In this document: in pieces, positions 18,584-26,528 of the stretch
How the letters are laid out: each line of letters starts with the position of its first letter
Numbering within the stretch: the first letter of the stretch is position 1
Source of the DNA: DATMRS01 sp035566015
GTDB lineage: Bacteria; Pseudomonadota; Alphaproteobacteria; Sphingomonadales; Sphingomonadaceae
DNA: 64,000 nucleotides
Assembly: GCA_035566015.1 (NCBI GenBank)
Contig: DATMRS010000022.1
Span: 62,001-126,000, forward strand
Direction: 5' to 3'
Translations under genes and position numbers: made by a program
Notes under the pieces: model-generated
Seen by the model: the letters and a program-made list of their open reading frames with translations, nothing else
Databases searched by the model: none
Told to the model about the DNA's origin: nothing

Positions 18584-18659
18584 GGGCCTGTAGCTCAATG
18601 GTTAGAGCTGGCCGCTCATAACGGCTAGGTTGCGGGTTCGAGTCCTGCCGGGCCCACCA
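18584..18659 (+). tRNA. tRNA with anticodon CAU, best fit tRNA-Ile2
   Basis: Complete 76-nt cloverleaf with encoded CCA: acceptor GGGCCTG (18584-18590) pairs with CGGGCCC (18649-18655); D-stem GCTC/GAGC; anticodon stem GGCCG/CGGCT with loop CTCATAA and anticodon CAT at 18617-18619; T-arm GCGGG-TTCGAGT-CCTGC. Assigned to the isoleucine AUA-reading species, in which lysidine synthase TilS modifies C34, because the acceptor has C4-G69 and C5-G68 pairs that TilS favours and the body resembles other alphaproteobacterial tRNA-Ile2. Elongator tRNA-Met is the alternative. Confidence 0.93.
18635..18650 (+). other. tRNA T-arm segment matched near 49.16 kb (possible attachment site)
   Basis: The 16 bases GGTTCGAGTCCTGCCG of the tRNA T-arm and first 3' acceptor base recur with one mismatch at 49156-49171, just after the last catabolic gene. 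tRNA 3' ends are common integration targets. No integrase gene is present, and the match stops before the CCA end, so this is a hypothesis only. Confidence 0.35.
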
Positions 18660-18692
18660 GCGCTTCCCGCCATACGTGCCATCCTTCGTAGT

Positions 18693-20063
18693 TCAGGTGC
18701 TGGCGTGGGGACGATAGCCCTCGCGCGCCTTGGCGGGCAGGGGGCTGGGACCCACCTCCGCGCGGACTTCGGTCTGGCGATGGCGCTCGACGACCGGCCG
18801 GGGCGAGCCGCCGTTCGGCTCCCCCCACAGAATCGAAACGGCTGTACCCATGGCGATTTCGGATGGGACGAGCGAAAGCGACACCCAGCGCCGCACGTTG
18901 GAACTGTAGACCGGATAGGTGGACACACCGACGCGCCGGCCCCCGATCATCACCGAATCGAACGGGAATGTCGCATAGTGCGACGCCGGCATGTCCATAT
19001 ATTTGAAGCGCTGGTCGCCCTCGCTGAATTGCGACCGGAAGATCCGGACCACGTCGTCAATGTCCCATGTGAGCGTGACCTTCTTGAGATGCGGCGCATC
19101 CCTGGACGCGAGCAACGCTTCGCGGCCGATGAAGTCGTGCCCGAAATCGACGAAATCATAGCCGATATCCCAAGGCGTCGAATAATAGTCCTCGATAGCA
19201 TCGGAATAGAAGCTGCCGCCCAGCGACGCCGTCGCCTCCCATGAACCGGCGCCCAGCCACTCGCGATAAGGCCGCAGCTTTTCGCCGGTGTAGATCGCGG
19301 GCAGCACCGAGGCGAACCAGCCCGATTCGGTGCTCGCCGTCGAATAGGCGCGGGCGCCGCCCTGAAGGAGCCCGAACTCTCGCCCCGCTTCGAGGATGTG
19401 GGCGCGAACCTCCTCGCCTTCTTCGCGCGGCCCCCAGATTTCGAGGCCCGGCGCGGCCGCCATGCCATGTTTCAGCGCCCGGACAGGGCGGCCGGCGATC
19501 CTGATCTCGCCCATCGAGAAGAATTTGAAATCCGCAATAGGGCCGCCGTTCACATGCTCCAGAATGGCCCAGGCCTTGGGCCCCTGGATTTCGAAGCGGT
19601 AGGTCTTGCGACCGGCGGGATTGGCGATCGAGCGTTCGTCTCGCTCCACCCGCACGTCATAGCCGCCCGCGCCGGCATTGAACTCCACCCAGTCGGGGAC
19701 GTGCGGCCGGCCAACGATATTCACCCGATCGTCTTTGAGCCCGAAGAGGATGGCATCGCCGATCACCTGCCCGTCATGATTGCAGGCGACGAACTGCTTC
19801 GCCTTGTTGCGGCCGAAATTCCGGAAACCGTTGATGCCGAGTTCCGACAGGAGCCGGACGGTGTCGGGGCCTTCGACGTACAGATCGGTCATGTGATTCG
19901 ATTGATCGAAGAGGATGGCGGTGTTGTTCCACGCTTCCTGCTCGTCCCGCCAGTTGGAGAATTCCGGCGCGACGGGAAAGACATAGGGGCCGACCTGCGA
20001 GCTATGCAGCATGGCCGCCGGATTTCCGGCGGCGTCTATCTTGTCCTGGAGTGACTGGGTCAA
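18693..20063 (-). CDS. Tetrahydrofolate-dependent aromatic O-demethylase, LigM/DesA type
   Basis: 456-residue GcvT-fold protein. Segments AAGNPAAMLHSSQVGPYV, PVAPEFSNWRDEQEAW, ILFDQSNHMTDLYVEGPD and EIQGPKAWAILEHVNGG follow LigM (vanillate/3-O-methylgallate demethylase) and DesA (syringate demethylase) closely. These enzymes move the aryl methyl group to tetrahydrofolate, giving a free phenol and 5-methyl-THF. Related enzymes also act on dicamba. Its stop lies 33 bases from the tRNA 3' end and it is divergent from a GntR gene whose region contains shared candidate operators. A MetE-like gene 11 kb away could recycle methyl-THF. Exact substrate unknown. Confidence 0.87.
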   Translation of the reverse strand: MTQSLQDKIDAAGNPAAMLHSSQVGPYVFPVAPEFSNWRDEQEAWNNTAILFDQSNHMTDLYVEGPDTVRLLSELGINGFRNFGRNKAKQFVACNHDGQVIGDAILFGLKDDRVNIVGRPHVPDWVEFNAGAGGYDVRVERDERSIANPAGRKTYRFEIQGPKAWAILEHVNGGPIADFKFFSMGEIRIAGRPVRALKHGMAAAPGLEIWGPREEGEEVRAHILEAGREFGLLQGGARAYSTASTESGWFASVLPAIYTGEKLRPYREWLGAGSWEATASLGGSFYSDAIEDYYSTPWDIGYDFVDFGHDFIGREALLASRDAPHLKKVTLTWDIDDVVRIFRSQFSEGDQRFKYMDMPASHYATFPFDSVMIGGRRVGVSTYPVYSSNVRRWVSLSLVPSEIAMGTAVSILWGEPNGGSPRPVVERHRQTEVRAEVGPSPLPAKAREGYRPHAST

Positions 20064-20103
20064 ATTCGCCTCCTGCTATGCGATGATGGCTGGTAAGCAT
20101 TTT

Positions 20104-20176
20104 TGGGATACAATGATAAGCCAATTTCTGCTTATTCCACCCATAAATCACATGAATGGGATACAATTTGCATCCC
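20104..20176. promoter_or_regulatory. Candidate GntR operator region between demethylase and regulator genes
   Basis: AT-rich 130-base divergent spacer. TGGGATACAAT occurs twice, at 20104-20114 and 20157-20167; read on the other strand this is ATTGTATCCCA, close to FCD-type GntR sites. The second copy lies in the inverted repeat GGGAT...ATCCC (20158-20176). Between them is ATAAGC-N8-GCTTAT (20116-20135). Binding is inferred from position and symmetry. Confidence 0.55.
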
Positions 20177-20193
20177 TATGAAAGGGCATCGGT

Positions 20194-20871
20194 ATGGAGC
20201 ATTCGCCGCTTCTGAACAGAATTCGCGAGCTGGTCCTGTCGGGAGAGCTGGAGCCTGGCGCGCGCGTCACGGAGCAGGCTATGGCGGCGCGCCTCGGCCT
20301 CTCCCGCACGCCGATCCGCAACGCCCTTCCCGCGCTGGCGGCGGAGGGCTTCCTCGTGCCCGTCGGCCGCCGGGGATATGCCGTGAAGGGCTTCAGCAGC
20401 GAGGAGAGCGTCACCGCGCTGGACATTCGGGCGATGCTGGAGGGCTATGCCGCCCGATCGCTGGCTGAGGAGGGATTGTCGGCGGAGACGCTCACACTGA
20501 TGCGCCACTGCCTTGACGAAGGAGACAGACTCTTCCGACAGGCGTCGTTCGGCCGCGACGAGGAACAGCGTTATGGGGCGATCAACGGGCGGTTTCATTG
20601 TGCCATCGTCGAGGTGGGGGCGCCCGATCTCGTGAAGTCGATGGTTGTGCGGCTGAACAGGGTTCCGTTCGTCTCGCCCGATGTTATCGTCTTCGATCAG
20701 GTCGATCGGGAGGAGCGGCGCGATCTGCTGCTCCGCGCCCATCATCAGCATCATGATATCGTTGATGCCCTCCGCGATGGCGACGGCGCGAGGGCCGAGG
20801 CGCTCTTCAGGGAGCATGCGCATCGGCAGAAGCGGAGCATGTTCGAACGACACACCCGGCCGCCGGCGTGA
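20194..20871 (+). CDS. GntR family regulator with FCD ligand domain
   Basis: 225 residues: an N-terminal winged helix (LLNRIRELVLSGELEPGARV then LGLSRTPIRNALPALAAEG) and an all-helical FCD domain (residues ~80-215) with histidines suited to a metal site (RFHCAIVE, AHHQHHDIVDAL, HAHRQK). FCD regulators usually repress aromatic or organic acid catabolism and release DNA on binding a pathway intermediate; VanR is the classical example. Divergent from the LigM-like gene and directly upstream of the first Rieske operon. Probably autoregulated through the repeats in its promoter. Confidence 0.92.
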   Translation: MEHSPLLNRIRELVLSGELEPGARVTEQAMAARLGLSRTPIRNALPALAAEGFLVPVGRRGYAVKGFSSEESVTALDIRAMLEGYAARSLAEEGLSAETLTLMRHCLDEGDRLFRQASFGRDEEQRYGAINGRFHCAIVEVGAPDLVKSMVVRLNRVPFVSPDVIVFDQVDREERRDLLLRAHHQHHDIVDALRDGDGARAEALFREHAHRQKRSMFERHTRPPA

Positions 20872-20893
20872 TCGGCAATCCATCGGCCAAGGT

Positions 20894-20932
20894 GATACAT
20901 TGCATTCGCACATTCATTTTCCCGAATGTGCG
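20894..20932. promoter_or_regulatory. Inverted repeat and GntR-like site before first Rieske gene
   Basis: GATACATTGCATTC (20894-20907) resembles the GATACAATTTGCATCC site in the GntR promoter. It runs into a perfect 9-base inverted repeat, CGCACATTC (20907-20915) and GAATGTGCG (20924-20932), 21 bases before the Rieske ATG. Position suits an operator or an mRNA hairpin masking the start region; no T-run follows, so it is not a terminator. Confidence 0.5.
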
Positions 20933-20953
20933 CCGCTCCATTAGCGTGCCGTC

Positions 20954-22009
20954 ATGAGCAGTTTTCTACCCAATGCCTGGCACATGGCCGCATGGAGCGA
21001 GGAAATCGGCGAGACGCTGGTGTCGCGCCGTCTCGTTGGACGGAAGATCCTGATCTTTCGCCGGCAGGATGGTCGGGTGGCGATGATGAACGATCGCTGC
21101 CCGCACCGCTTCGCGCCGCTCAGCCTTGGCGAACGCCATGGCGATACGATCGCCTGCGGCTATCACGGCCTTCGCTTCGATGCGGGCGGCCAATGCGTGC
21201 ACAATCCCTTTTCTGACAAGCTGCCGGCCGGCGCGTCGGTGCGTACCTATCCGGTCGCGGAGAAGGACGGCATCGTCTGGTTCTGGCCGGGCGATCCCGC
21301 CGAGGCGGACGAGAGCAGGATCGTCGCGCTGCCGTTCCTGAACCCGCAGACGGGCACCATTTTGCGCGGCTACACGCTGATGCGCGCGAATTACGAATAT
21401 GGCACCGACAATCTGATGGACCTGAGCCATATCGAGTTCGTCCACAAGGGCAGCTTTGCCGGCGCCGGCGTGATCTTCGCGGGGCGACATGAGGTCCGTC
21501 AGGAAGGCGACACGCTCCATTCGAACTGGTGGATGCCCAATGTGCCCGCGCCTTCGCATACCGCAGGCATCTATCCGCCCGATCTGATTACCGACCATTG
21601 GCTCGACATGCGGTGGAATGCCCCGGCGACGATGTATCTGCATATCGGCGCGACACCCGCCGGCCAGTCGCGCGAAGGCGGCGTGCTGGTCGATCAGGCG
21701 CATATCCTGACGCCGGAGAGCGAAACGACGACACATTATTTCTGGGCAACGACATCACCCTTTCCGCTGGATGATCCGAACGCGATGGCCGAGATTCAGA
21801 CGCTGTTCCAGCAGGCCTTCGACGTCGAGGACAAGCCGATGATCGAGGCGGCTTTCGACAATATCGAAGGCGGTGATTTCTGGGAGCAGAAGCCGGTGTT
21901 CCTCGGCGTGGATGCCGGAGGTACGCGGGCGCGCCGCCTGCTTGAAGCGATGCGAAACCGGAATGTTTCGGCGGGACGCGTCCAGCCGGATCTTCAAGGC
22001 ACGCAATGA
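20954..22009 (+). CDS. Rieske non-heme iron oxygenase, VanA-like
   Basis: 351-residue terminal oxygenase component. Rieske cluster ligands are Cys49/His51 (CPHRFAPLS) and Cys68/His71 (CGYHGL). The mononuclear iron site is in DNLMDLSHIEFVH, with His159, His164 and the bridging Asp156. This single-subunit class (vanillate O-demethylase, dicamba monooxygenase) typically hydroxylates a methyl group so that formaldehyde leaves. The stop overlaps the next Rieske gene (ATGA), so the two are co-translated and may form a mixed complex or act in sequence. The electron-donating reductase is not in this block. Confidence 0.92.
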   Translation: MSSFLPNAWHMAAWSEEIGETLVSRRLVGRKILIFRRQDGRVAMMNDRCPHRFAPLSLGERHGDTIACGYHGLRFDAGGQCVHNPFSDKLPAGASVRTYPVAEKDGIVWFWPGDPAEADESRIVALPFLNPQTGTILRGYTLMRANYEYGTDNLMDLSHIEFVHKGSFAGAGVIFAGRHEVRQEGDTLHSNWWMPNVPAPSHTAGIYPPDLITDHWLDMRWNAPATMYLHIGATPAGQSREGGVLVDQAHILTPESETTTHYFWATTSPFPLDDPNAMAEIQTLFQQAFDVEDKPMIEAAFDNIEGGDFWEQKPVFLGVDAGGTRARRLLEAMRNRNVSAGRVQPDLQGTQ

Positions 22010-23025
22010 AGTGGCTGCGAAATGCCTGGTATCAGGCTGGTTGGGGCGCCGAATTGAAGCCCGGCGAGCCGCTCGCCCGCACGATTCTGGGCGAACCGAT
22101 CCTCTTCTATCGGACGCAGGACGACTCGGTCGCGGCCTTGTTCGATCGCTGTCCGCATCGTTTCGCGCCGCTGTCCGCCGGGCGGATCGGGGAAGGGGCG
22201 GTGACGTGCGGCTATCATGGGCTGGCGTTCGGACCTGACGGCGCCTGCGTCCGCAACCCGCATGGCCCGATCACTTCGCGGATGCGCGTGCAAGCCTATC
22301 CGGTGGCGGAACGCCACACCGCCTTGTGGATATGGATGGGGGAGCCCGGTCTGGCCGACGTCGCCTTGGTCCCCGACCTTTCGTTCGTCGACGAAACCCC
22401 GGAGGCCGCCAGAATCGCCGGCTATATGCCGACCAAGGCCAATTATCAGTTACTCGCCGACAATATCCTCGACCTGAGCCACGCCGATTATCTGCATCCG
22501 ACCACGCTGGGTGGTATGATGACGGAGGCGAAGGCGCGCAGTTGGGAGGAGGAGGGCAAGGTCGTCGCCGAATGGCTGTCCGAAGGGTGCGAGCCGCCGC
22601 CAGCCTTCAAGGCGATGGTTCCCGAAGGAAAGGCCGATATCTGGACGCAGGTCGTCTGGTCGGCGCCGGCGCTGATGGTTCTCGGCACCGCGGCCAAGCC
22701 CGCCGGCATCGCGCGCACGGCGGAGGATGAAGCGTTCACCCTGCATAATATGGTGCCCGAAACCGCGACGACGACGCATTATTTCTTCTGCTCGACGCGT
22801 CGCTTCCTGCCGCACGACGCGGATTTCAGCGCGCTTCTTCGCCAGACGCTGACGCAGGCGTTCGAGAGGGAGGACAAGCCGATGCTGGAGAAGCAGCAGG
22901 CGCGGATGGGCACCGACGATCTCTGGTCGCTCGAACCCATCCTGCTTTCGACCGACGCGCCCGCGGTGCGGGCCCGGCGCAGGCTGGACAGGCTGATCGC
23001 CGAGGAGGGCATGGTGCGCGCATGA
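22006..23025 (+). CDS. Second Rieske non-heme iron oxygenase, VanA-like
   Basis: 339-residue paralogue of the preceding gene with identical ligand numbering: Cys49, His51, Cys68, His71 for the cluster and DNILDLSHADYLH with His159 and His164 for the iron. Overlap of 4 bases with the upstream gene indicates coupled translation. The divergence between the two proteins outside these motifs suggests different substrates and not simple duplication. A 150-base gap with a palindromic motif follows before the next gene. Confidence 0.92.
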   Translation: MKWLRNAWYQAGWGAELKPGEPLARTILGEPILFYRTQDDSVAALFDRCPHRFAPLSAGRIGEGAVTCGYHGLAFGPDGACVRNPHGPITSRMRVQAYPVAERHTALWIWMGEPGLADVALVPDLSFVDETPEAARIAGYMPTKANYQLLADNILDLSHADYLHPTTLGGMMTEAKARSWEEEGKVVAEWLSEGCEPPPAFKAMVPEGKADIWTQVVWSAPALMVLGTAAKPAGIARTAEDEAFTLHNMVPETATTTHYFFCSTRRFLPHDADFSALLRQTLTQAFEREDKPMLEKQQARMGTDDLWSLEPILLSTDAPAVRARRRLDRLIAEEGMVRA

Positions 23026-23059
23026 GATCGCCACACGAGCAAGTGCAATAACGCGGAGC

Positions 23060-23072
23060 GATAGCTTCGATC
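23060..23072. promoter_or_regulatory. Palindromic motif GATAGCTTCGATC, candidate operator
   Basis: GATAGCTTCGATC lies in the 150-base gap upstream of the VOC dioxygenase gene. It differs by one base from the perfect 5-3-5 palindrome at 26453-26465 and shares GCTTC.ATC with a site before the TonB receptor gene. Repeated use in separate gaps of the block suggests a common regulator; none is assigned. Confidence 0.4.
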
Positions 23073-23175
23073 CAAACAACAAGTTTTACAGCAAGCGGTC
23101 CGACGGCGATGCCTGCTCGACAGGACCCGACGGAATGGGACCGATCGTAGCGCATCGGCAGGAGTAATCACGAAA

Positions 23176-24078
23176 ATGGCTCGCGTAACGGAAATCCGCT
23201 ACGTCGGATATGGAGTGACGGACATAGAGGCCGAACGGGCCTTTTATCGCGACATCTGGGGCTTGCGCGAAGTCGCCGAGCGCGACGGCATGATCTATTT
23301 CGCAACGCACGGGCATGACGAGCTGTATGTCGTCCGGCTGCGCCCGGCGGCGGAAAAGCGCATCGACGTGATCGCGCTGGCCGCCGCCAGCCGGGCCGAC
23401 GTCGATGCCTTGCATGGCAAGGTGATCGAGGCCGGCGCGCGGGTGATCTTCGCGCCGCGCGCGCTGGACGGCTTCGGCGGTGGATACGGCTTCCGCTTCT
23501 TCAGCCCCGACGGCCTGTCCTTCGAAATATCGAGCGACGTCGAGCGCGGCGAAGCGCGCGAACTGGTGCGCTGGGAAGGCATTCCGCAGCGGATCAGCCA
23601 CATCGTCATGCACTCGCCCGACCATAAGGCGGCGACGCAATTCTTCATCGACGTGCTCGGCTTCCGGCTCAGCGACTGGATCGGCGATTTCATGTCCTTC
23701 CTGCGCTGCAACGAATGGCATCATCGCATCGCCTTCCTGCCGGGGCCGCCATGCCTCAACCATGTGGCCTATGACATGCTGGGCGCCGACGACATGATCC
23801 GGGGCATCTCGCGGCTCCGCAAGCGGGGCGTGGACCTCAAATGGGGACCCGGCCGCCATACCGCCGGCGATAATACCTTCAGCTATTTCACCACGCCCAA
23901 CGGCTTTGCCGTCGAATATACGGCCGAGCTTGAGCGGGTGGATGAAGCGAGCTGGCAACCGACGGTGTACGAACCCAGCCCCGATATCATGGATCAATGG
24001 GGCATCGCCGTCGGCGGCCCGCAGAAAATGCCTCAGGCGGAGCCCGACAAGGGCCTGTTTCAGGCGGCGGAGGCCTGA
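23176..24078 (+). CDS. VOC-family extradiol-type ring-cleavage dioxygenase
   Basis: 300 residues, two vicinal-oxygen-chelate domains. The C-terminal domain carries a complete 2-His-1-Glu iron site: His142 (ISHIVMHSPD), His196 (LNHVAYDM) and Glu247 (FAVEYTAE), with His228 and Tyr237 placed like the acid/base residues of BphC-type enzymes. Expected to open a catechol-type ring between a hydroxylated and a neighbouring carbon. The next gene, a C-C hydrolase, begins three bases after its stop, which fits meta-cleavage followed by hydrolysis. The ring substrate is not known. Confidence 0.85.
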   Translation: MARVTEIRYVGYGVTDIEAERAFYRDIWGLREVAERDGMIYFATHGHDELYVVRLRPAAEKRIDVIALAAASRADVDALHGKVIEAGARVIFAPRALDGFGGGYGFRFFSPDGLSFEISSDVERGEARELVRWEGIPQRISHIVMHSPDHKAATQFFIDVLGFRLSDWIGDFMSFLRCNEWHHRIAFLPGPPCLNHVAYDMLGADDMIRGISRLRKRGVDLKWGPGRHTAGDNTFSYFTTPNGFAVEYTAELERVDEASWQPTVYEPSPDIMDQWGIAVGGPQKMPQAEPDKGLFQAAEA

Positions 24079-24081
24079 CGC

Positions 24082-25245
24082 ATGGCGCTGTTCGATTATT
24101 TCCCCAACTATGTCTGGAATCTCTCGCTGGCGATCGCGCTCGAAAGCGGCGGCAAGATCGGTGAGATCATGGACATGTCGCAGCCGATCCGCGACGCGGC
24201 CGAGCGCGGCGAGGATGCGGGGACCGGCGCATTCCTGGAGCAATGGGTGCGCGTTGCCGATACGCTGACGGAATTGGCGGCGGAAGACGAGGCGGGTGGT
24301 CACTTGTTCTCCGCCGGGGAGAAGCTGAAGCGCGCCGCGATCTACTATCTGACCGCCGAACGGATGCAGGGCCACGGCCATCCGGGTCGCAAGGAGACTT
24401 ACGCCAAGGCGCTCGACGCCTTCAGTCGCGGCGTCCGCTTTTCAGGCGATCCGATCGAGCGGGTAGAAATCGATTATGACGCGGGCAGGCCGCTCAGCGC
24501 CTTGTTCCATCGCGCACCGGGAGCGGGGCCGAAGCCGGCGGTCGTCTATTGCAATGGCCTCGACAGCAGCAAGGAACTGTTGTTCTTCAGCGGCTTGCCG
24601 GCGGCGCTCGCCAGGCGCGGCATATCGACCTTGTGCGTCGATCAGCCGGGGACGGGAGAAGCGCTGCGGCTGCATGGCCTCCCCGCGACGCATGAGAGCG
24701 AGCGCTGGGCCTCGGCCTGGGTCGACTGGCTGGAGACGCAGCCCGATGTCGATGCCACGCGCCTCGGCATGACCGGCATTTCATTGGGCGGCTATTATGC
24801 GCCGCGCGCCGTCGCGTTCGAGCCGCGCTTCGCCTCGGGCGCGGTGTGGGGCGCCAATCATAATTGGGCCGAGGTCCAGCAGCGCCGCCTCAATCGCGAG
24901 GGCGAAAATCCGGTGCCGCATTATTGGGCGCATGTCCTATGGGTGTTCGGCGCCAGCGATATCGATGATTTCCTGGCCAAGGCGGCGGGAATGAACCTGA
25001 ACGGCGTCATGGAGCGCATCAAGGTTCCCTTCCTGGTTACGCATGGTGCCAAGGACCGGCAGATCGCGCTCGATTATGCCCGGCAAAGCTTCGACCAATT
25101 GGCGAACAGCCCGAAGCGCGAGTTGAAGATATTCACCGAGCGCGAGGGCGGCGTGGAACATGTCGGCGCCGACAATATGTCGTTCGGCCGCGACTATATC
25201 GCCGATTGGTTCGCCGATACGCTGGGCGGAAGAACATCGCCTTGA
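24082..25245 (+). CDS. Alpha/beta hydrolase, 2,6-dihydroxypseudooxynicotine hydrolase-like
   Basis: 387 residues with a ~120-residue helical N-terminal extension and then an alpha/beta hydrolase core. The nucleophile is Ser234 in GISLGGY; an acid lies in THGAKDRQIA and the histidine in GGVEHVGADN. The N-terminal helical domain is characteristic of the 2,6-dihydroxypseudooxynicotine hydrolase group, serine C-C hydrolases that differ from the classical BphD/MhpC enzymes. It sits between an extradiol dioxygenase and a P450 with a 3-base gap and a 1-base overlap, so hydrolysis of a ring-opened diketone is the likely job. Confidence 0.83.
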   Translation: MALFDYFPNYVWNLSLAIALESGGKIGEIMDMSQPIRDAAERGEDAGTGAFLEQWVRVADTLTELAAEDEAGGHLFSAGEKLKRAAIYYLTAERMQGHGHPGRKETYAKALDAFSRGVRFSGDPIERVEIDYDAGRPLSALFHRAPGAGPKPAVVYCNGLDSSKELLFFSGLPAALARRGISTLCVDQPGTGEALRLHGLPATHESERWASAWVDWLETQPDVDATRLGMTGISLGGYYAPRAVAFEPRFASGAVWGANHNWAEVQQRRLNREGENPVPHYWAHVLWVFGASDIDDFLAKAAGMNLNGVMERIKVPFLVTHGAKDRQIALDYARQSFDQLANSPKRELKIFTEREGGVEHVGADNMSFGRDYIADWFADTLGGRTSP

Positions 25246-26429
25246 TGGAAGCGCCTCGCCTCTCGCTCGATCCGTTCGATGATGCCTTCCTCGCGGACCC
25301 TTATGCGCATCACGAAACGTTGCGCGAGGCGGGACCGGTGGTCTGGCTCGATCCGATCGGCGCTTATGGAGCCGCCCGTTTTGCCGAGGTGCAGGCGGCG
25401 TTGCGCGATCATGCGACCTTTTGCTCAGGGCGCGGCGTCGGCCTTAGCGATTTCTCGCGAGAAACGCCATGGCGGCCGCCCTCGCTGCTGCTGGAAACCG
25501 ATCCACCGCTGCATGATCGCACACGCGGCCTGATGAATGCCATCGTGAATCTGAAAGCGCTGAAGGCGCTTCGGCCGATCTGGGCCGAACGCGCCGAGGC
25601 GCTGGCGGACGAGCTGGTCGAAAAGCGATCGTTCGACGCGGTGGCCGATCTGGGCGAGGCCTATCCGATGCGCGTGTTTCCCGACACGATCGGCGTTCCG
25701 GAAGAGGGGCGCGCGCAACTCCTCGCTTATGCGCGCGCGACCTTCAACGCTTTCGGCCCGCGCAATCATATCTTCGAGACTTCGAACGAGGAAGCGGCCA
25801 GCGCCATCGCCTGGGTGGCGAGCGCCTGCAAGCGGGAGAATCTCTCCGCCTCAGGCTGGGGTATGGCGGTTTACGAGGCGGCCGATCGCGGCGCCTGCAC
25901 GCATGACGAGGCCGAGCGGCTGGTGCGCTCCTTCCTCTCGGCGGGCGTCGATACGACCGTGAACGGCATTTCCCACATGATGCTCGCCTTCGCCACCTTT
26001 CCCGAGGAATGGCGGAAGCTGCAGACCAGTCCCGCGCTGGCCAAAAAGGCGTTCGAAGAGAGCCTGCGCTGGGATTCGACCGTACAGATTTTCTTTCGGA
26101 CCACGACGCGCGATGTGGAACTGGGCGGCGTGTCCATCCCTCAGGGCGCCAAGGTGCTGCTGTTCCTGGCGGCGGCGAACCGCGACCCTCGCAAGTGGGA
26201 AAATCCGGACAGGTTCGACATCGATCGTTCGGCGAGCGGCCATGTCGGCTTCGGTTTCGGCGTCCACCAGTGCCTGGGGCAGATGGTGGCGCGGCTGGAG
26301 GCGGAGCTGGTGCTGAATGCGCTCATCTCGCGGATGAAATCGATCCGGCTTGCGGGCGAGCCGGAGCGGCGGCTCAACAACACGCTGCACGCGATCGCGC
26401 GGTTGCCGATCGAGGTGGAGCCGGCCTGA
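25245..26429 (+). CDS. Cytochrome P450, CYP199-like
   Basis: 394-residue soluble bacterial P450. The start ATG shares a base with the previous stop (TGATG at 25243-25247). The heme-cysteine loop is FGFGVHQCLGQ, the oxygen-activating I-helix LSAGVDTTVNGI and the ExxR-type segment FEESLRWDS. The stretch CSGRGVGLSDFSRETPWRPP and FNAFGPRNH match what I recall of CYP199A enzymes, which O-demethylate 4-methoxybenzoate and related para-substituted benzoates. It therefore adds a second demethylation chemistry to the block. Ferredoxin and reductase are not encoded next to it. Confidence 0.88.
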   Translation: MEAPRLSLDPFDDAFLADPYAHHETLREAGPVVWLDPIGAYGAARFAEVQAALRDHATFCSGRGVGLSDFSRETPWRPPSLLLETDPPLHDRTRGLMNAIVNLKALKALRPIWAERAEALADELVEKRSFDAVADLGEAYPMRVFPDTIGVPEEGRAQLLAYARATFNAFGPRNHIFETSNEEAASAIAWVASACKRENLSASGWGMAVYEAADRGACTHDEAERLVRSFLSAGVDTTVNGISHMMLAFATFPEEWRKLQTSPALAKKAFEESLRWDSTVQIFFRTTTRDVELGGVSIPQGAKVLLFLAAANRDPRKWENPDRFDIDRSASGHVGFGFGVHQCLGQMVARLEAELVLNALISRMKSIRLAGEPERRLNNTLHAIARLPIEVEPA

Positions 26430-26452
26430 GAGAGGCGGCCATCGGCCATAGT

Positions 26453-26465
26453 GATAGCTTCTATC
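26453..26465. promoter_or_regulatory. Perfect palindrome GATAG-CTT-CTATC, candidate operator
   Basis: Located in the 99-base gap between the P450 and cyclase genes, about 64 bases before the cyclase start. Arms of five bases around CTT. Near-copies occur at 23060 and 39946. Could mark an internal promoter of this gene run. Confidence 0.45.
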
Positions 26466-26528
26466 GTCAGAAGTACTTTCCCAGGGTCGTGGTGCGGCGC
26501 TAACCCTTGGGAAAAGGAGGGGAAGGGA

